A DNA stretch of 64,000 nucleotides, from assembly GCA_028023455.1 (NCBI GenBank), contig JAQFVV010006270.1:5482834-5546833 (forward strand), given 5' to 3'. This stretch comes from Epiperipatus broadwayi (taxonomy: Eukaryota; Onychophora; Udeonychophora; Euonychophora; Peripatidae). A program made the translations under genes and the position numbers. Position 1 is the first letter of the stretch; every line of letters begins with the position of its first letter. The notes below the pieces were generated by a model. The model saw nothing but the letters and a program-made list of their open reading frames with translations. It searched no databases and was not told where the DNA came from. This document shows positions 60,160 through 64,000 of this stretch, in pieces.

Positions 60160-60700
60160 TTGTTAATGAATCATCATCATCATTTTCAACGATTATCGAT
60201 TCATTGCAGAATGGTCTCCAAGTTTAATCCATTTCCGATCTCTGGCTTTTCTTCTCCACGTAACCCTAGCACATTTTCTTATTTCATCCATTCCATCTCA
60301 CATGTGGTCTTTTTTAGGTCTTTTACTTTTTTTTTTTTTTTTGGAATCCCGTTTAAGATTTCAACTGTCCATTTCATATCTCTTTTAGCAACATGTCCAG
60401 CTCAACTCCACTTCAGTCTGTTAATTCTTTCAATGATGTCAGTAAGACCTGTTTGTTTTCTCACTCATATATTTTGTAGTCGATCTCTTCTTGTTACTCC
60501 TAATATGCATCTCTCCATACTTCATGAGTGGTCTGAAGTCTCTGTATTGTTCTTCTCTTAAGTGTCCAAGTCTCAGATCCATAAGTAAAAAGTGGCAAAA
60601 CACATTTATTGAAAACCTTCCTTTTCAAACACATAGGCATATTTCCTTTTAGTATTGTTATTTCTGCCAGAAGCACTACAACCAAGTTTAATTCTTAATT
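60160..60700 (-). pseudogene. RTE-type LINE 3' fragment
   Basis: The minus strand runs from KLGCSASGRNN and KRKVFNKCVLP..TYGSETWTL (60685-60500), through SMERCILGV and RLKWSWAGHVAKRDMKWTVE near 60360-60420, to a TGATGATGATGA-like tail at 60170-60183. 5' truncated near 60700. Several frameshifts and stops. Confidence 0.75.
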
Positions 60701-62181
60701 TAATAGTTAGTGAATAATCATTGATAAATAAAATTAACAAAAAAAAAACAACTAACTGCTGAAAATTTTGTATGATCAGGATATTAAAGTTTCTTATAAT
60801 GAAGCGGAGATAAAGCAATTGTAAAAATAAAATTAAAAATTTCTTAAAGGATACAAAGTAAAACAAACTATAACACAATGATGTTATATATTGTTAACGT
60901 ATAAAAATATGATTTGCATACTATGAGAGATTGTTGAAATTCTGAGAAGACCAAACAGTTTAATTGAATGTCAGGAAACTAAATATATTCCAGCCTCATG
61001 GAGATCCATTATTCTATTTCTCCAGCACCCATTGGCTATAGTTTTATTAAGTCAGTTGACCAAGAAACCAAAGGATACAATGCATAAACTTGTTTTAAAG
61101 TTTCTGCTACTGTAATTAGTCACTTCCCTGATAAAATAATGTAAAAACTTTAATTATGCGCACATTCTCATTATTATTAGACTGAACAGTATTTTAGAAT
61201 ACCTGAAAAGAATAAGTAAGACTTCATTGAAATATTCACAGCTTCTATGGAGAAATTTTCTGTATCTACAGATTAGGATCTTTTTAAAAGACTTTAAATA
61301 ACATTTTTTATTATTGAACCTAAAAAAATTTTTTGCACAGGACACCAATACGCTATATTTCCCAAAACCTTATTAATTTCATCTTTTAATCATGAAAATC
61401 TTTGTTACGTGTGCGAGTATATGAGGGAAGGCTATTAAATATTTTTTAATACGTTTTTGAACAGATTAACATGAGAACCTTTTTTTAACTATAAACAGAT
61501 AATATTTCTATTAAGTATCGCTTGCGGGAAATTTTTTTGCCAATAATTAATGTACTGTATCACATGTCATTTGAGCAATATATTTATCCAATTATAATCA
61601 TCAATTTGCTAAAACAATCAGCGACAAACATGTATGTTTCTATCTACTACTTTAAGACTTCTTGTTATATTTACTTAGAAATTCCATTAGATAAATCAAA
61701 CATTCTCCTCATTGAAATTGTTTTATACTACAATATACTTATTTGTCTTGCCATTTATTATTACTTCTTCCAATCTACCTTTACCAAACGATTTGGTCAA
61801 CTTAGAAGTATTTCTTTTTATCTCTTATTCTGATTTTAATGTAAATTGTTTGTTGCTTATCCTTTCTTCTTGTATCTTATTAACCAAACCAAAAAATAAT
61901 TATCTCTTTTATTCCTCTTAATTTTAATAATCCTGTAAATTATCCAATTGCTATTAAATATATAGCACTGAGAATAGAATAGTCTTTATAAAAATGATAT
62001 CTGAAGGTAGTTTTGGTTTAATTATATTATTAATTAATAATAAATGTGTAAATTAAAATAGTTGTATGATTGTCTATCAAATGGATAGATAAATGGTTAG
62101 ATATATAATTGATGTTTCTTTTAATGTATTATATAGAAAAATAATGCCTTCATAACAAATTAATAAAATTATTTATTTAAG
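60701..62181. other. Intron segment, nothing recognised
   Basis: AT-rich. The overlapping chance frames at 61522-61921 are hydrophobic low-complexity and lack any motif. The acceptor before the next exon is ATTTATTTAAG, with a weak pyrimidine tract. Confidence 0.45.
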
Positions 62182-62318
62182 GGTGGAAAACGAACAGTGA
62201 ATAAAGATGAATTAAAGCCGACCACTCAAGCCTTGGAGAAAGCACATACTATTTGTCGTGAAAGCAAAGGTGCTTCTGAATTAATATTAGAAGTTAATAC
62301 ACTGCATCAGTGTATAAG
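62182..62318 (+). CDS. NELFCD: NELF-C/D exon, last one in the window
   Basis: 137 bp encoding GGKRTVNKDELKPTTQALEK, AHTICRESKGASELILEV and NTLHQCI plus two bases of an Arg codon. Donor GTATGT. NKDELK, KGASEL and LxQCIR are conserved in animal NELF-C/D. The next part of the protein (the segment after QCIR) was not found before the window end, so the following intron is longer than 1.6 kb. The gene is incomplete at both ends here. Confidence 0.92.
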
Positions 62319-62879
62319 GTATGTACTGAAAAACTGTATAATACTGCATAACACCACAAATAGAATAAATATATCACAATAAAGATATTAATAAAATGAC
62401 AAAATTTATATAAAGTTACTAATCAAATCGATCTTCTCAAATGAAAAACAATTAATAAAACCTACATGTAGCTATCTATACCTTAATATAAATGTTAATA
62501 ACACCAATCTAGTGAGGATTTTCTTTGATGTTAATGGTGAGTTGTGATTTGTTCAATAGGTAAACCCATGATTGTGAAGAAAAATTTGTACATTTTTTTT
62601 CATTTTATTAGTATTTTTATTGCTATATGTTTTGTTCTACTTTTGAAAAGTCATATATATTTTTAATGGTAAATATTATTTTTAGCAGGCCGAAACATAT
62701 GTGCTCTAACAGAATAAAATTTCAAACTTTTTTTTTTTCGAATTTTGTTACTTTTTCTTTTTTATAGTTGTAAAGTTAGTACTTTGACAAAGTAATTGTA
62801 CGTGCGCCATCTGGTGTTTGAAATCCATTCAGAGAACTCATGTTAGAACTGCATTACTTCACACTTAACTTCAATAAGG
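62319..62879. other. Intron segment, nothing recognised
   Basis: AT-rich after the GTATGT donor; no further NELF-C/D sequence was recognised. Confidence 0.5.
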
Positions 62880-63125
62880 CTATGGCAGGCATAAATTGTG
62901 TAACACTTATCATGCCAGTAAATGAAATATTAGATCTTTCGGATGTTTGCGCAGAATCTTGGCGTTCATGGCGTTAACTCCAGAATTGGCAGTAAGGTAG
63001 TCAGCAAAGAGACAGCTGCTAAAGAATAATGTCCTATGTCAGCATTGCGATGAACACTGTTCACTGGCGAGATATACTGAAGATGCAGATGGTGTTAGAT
63101 GGCAATACAGATTATATCAATGCAT
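62880..63125 (+). pseudogene. Possible retrotransposon gag-like remnant
   Basis: Reads PVNEILDLSDVCAESWRSWR then a stop, QNWQ, and after frame change IMSYVSIAMNTVHWRDILKM. The LDLSxxxAxxWxxW arrangement recalls the start of gag-like proteins of gypsy-type elements. Based on one motif; no protease or RT follows. Confidence 0.35.
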
Positions 63126-63230
63126 GTGAAATGTAAGCCAAAATGGCAATTTGGTACCAAAATGCCTTATTTTCGTTTTATCTGTAGGAATTTTTATTCA
63201 GGACTCTATTCAATAGAGCCACCATTTTTT

Positions 63231-63342
63231 TTTTTTTTTTAAGTGTCATAGCATCGGCCGGGATGCGAACCCGCAACCCGGGCAACTGCCTGCAAGTGCA
63301 AGACAGTCGCACTGACCTCTCGACCACCAATGCAAGACTAGG
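63231..63342 (-). mobile_element. tRNA-Leu-like SINE, copy 4
   Basis: Minus strand: GTCTTGCATTGGTGGTCGAG, GAGGTCAGTGCGACTGTCTT, GGGTTGCGGGTTCGCATCCC and GGCCGATGCTATGACACTT. Flanks GCCACCATTTTT (left) and GTCACCATTTTT (right) give an ~11-bp target duplication with one difference. Confidence 0.75.
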
Positions 63343-63359
63343 GTCACCATTTTTATGGA

Positions 63360-64000
63360 ATTTATTATATATATTGCTGAGAACTATGCATTGTAGTTCG
63401 AAATTATTCCGCCAGAGCGCGTATGTTTCGGTTTTCTAAAGGTAATGTTTACCTTTTTAATAATCAACTTGAAAAATGACTATTGCAAATTATTTATTAA
63501 TATTGTATATGAAATGCATATTTACTATGGTAAGTATATATGTGTCTATATGTATATTTCTGTAATTTAAAAAACAGTTATTAAAATTTTTGAATTTTAC
63601 TATTAACTCACCCGAGTGTATAATTATAGATATTTTGCAATTATTAATGTATATATATATATTCAATTCTCAGGTCAGAATCAGATTAGTGAAACATCTA
63701 ATCATTGCCAGTGCTAATTTGCCATTGTTTGTCATTCTTATTTAAAATTTGGAGCTATATCATACATTCGGTTATATTGTTTATTATCAAAAATATATGT
63801 ATATAATTATCTATATATAATATTTGGGGGGAATCAATTATTAAACTTTTATCGATTTCTACAGAAGCATAATAAGTGACATTTCTTAAAATAGATTGAT
63901 AAGGCTTGTAATAATCAAAAAATGTTGTCAAATTTTTATAAAAAAAATTATGCAGATCACTACGAAAGTTGTTTTGGATATCTTGATAATTGAAGAAAAA
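63360..64000. other. Intron segment, nothing recognised
   Basis: AT-rich sequence with short TATATA runs to the window end. Confidence 0.45.

Noticed and set aside
60133-60561. 142-codon + strand frame
   Set aside because: Antisense shadow of the minus-strand RTE fragment with SYGSETWTL-type motifs.
61522-61921. Overlapping hydrophobic frames that could suggest a membrane protein
   Set aside because: Low-complexity AT-rich translation, no start context, splice structure or conserved motif.

Overview
The window is animal nuclear DNA. It is strongly AT-rich, has no operon-like ORF packing, and contains one gene split into short exons by very long introns full of transposon debris. The only host gene I can support is NELF-C/D (TH1-like, TH1L), a subunit of the negative elongation factor that holds RNA polymerase II in promoter-proximal pausing. 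Six consecutive in-phase + strand exons (36151-36303, 36390-36520, 39873-39993, 44401-44467, 48772-48884, 62182-62318) encode about 241 residues of the middle of the protein. The N-terminal exons were not found in the first 36 kb, and the C-terminal exons lie beyond 64 kb. The exon structure, RTE and Penelope retroelements and tRNA-derived SINEs point to an invertebrate. An arthropod, perhaps a chelicerate, is a guess from the style of the repeats and is not proven.

Layout. 0.68-4.89 kb: a 4.2-kb element with ~670-bp inverted arms and a perfect 8-bp target duplication. 5.0-5.7 kb: six tandem tRNA-like SINE units. 6.1-6.7 kb: a decayed antisense Ty3/gypsy-like integrase. 9-14 kb: hairpin elements, a LINE C-terminal zinc-knuckle fragment and a hammerhead-like motif. 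18.8-19.1, 27.8-28.2, 32.6-33.8, 34.1-34.6 and 37.4-37.7 kb: a repeat family carrying hammerhead ribozyme cores. 20.3, 45.9, 60.0 and 63.3 kb: a ~95-bp tRNA-Leu-like SINE. 22.3 kb: a perfect 89-bp palindrome. 24.6, 31.2, 38.9, 48.3 and 52.1 kb: a palindromic family with ~14-bp target duplications. 25.3-27.5 kb: two Penelope-like elements head to head. 34.6 and 41.9 kb: a ~1.06-kb terminal-inverted-repeat element. 50.4 kb: a hAT deletion derivative that keeps a zinc-finger exon. 52-60.7 kb: several RTE-type LINE copies, one nested inside another in opposite orientation.

The host exons are intact and in phase. Nearly all else with recognisable structure is mobile DNA in the introns or upstream. 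No bacterial, CRISPR or operon features were seen. The most interesting material is RNA-based: hammerhead cores with covarying stems in a dispersed family, a second hammerhead-like motif at the Penelope 3' ends, and SINE-like elements that are themselves giant hairpins.
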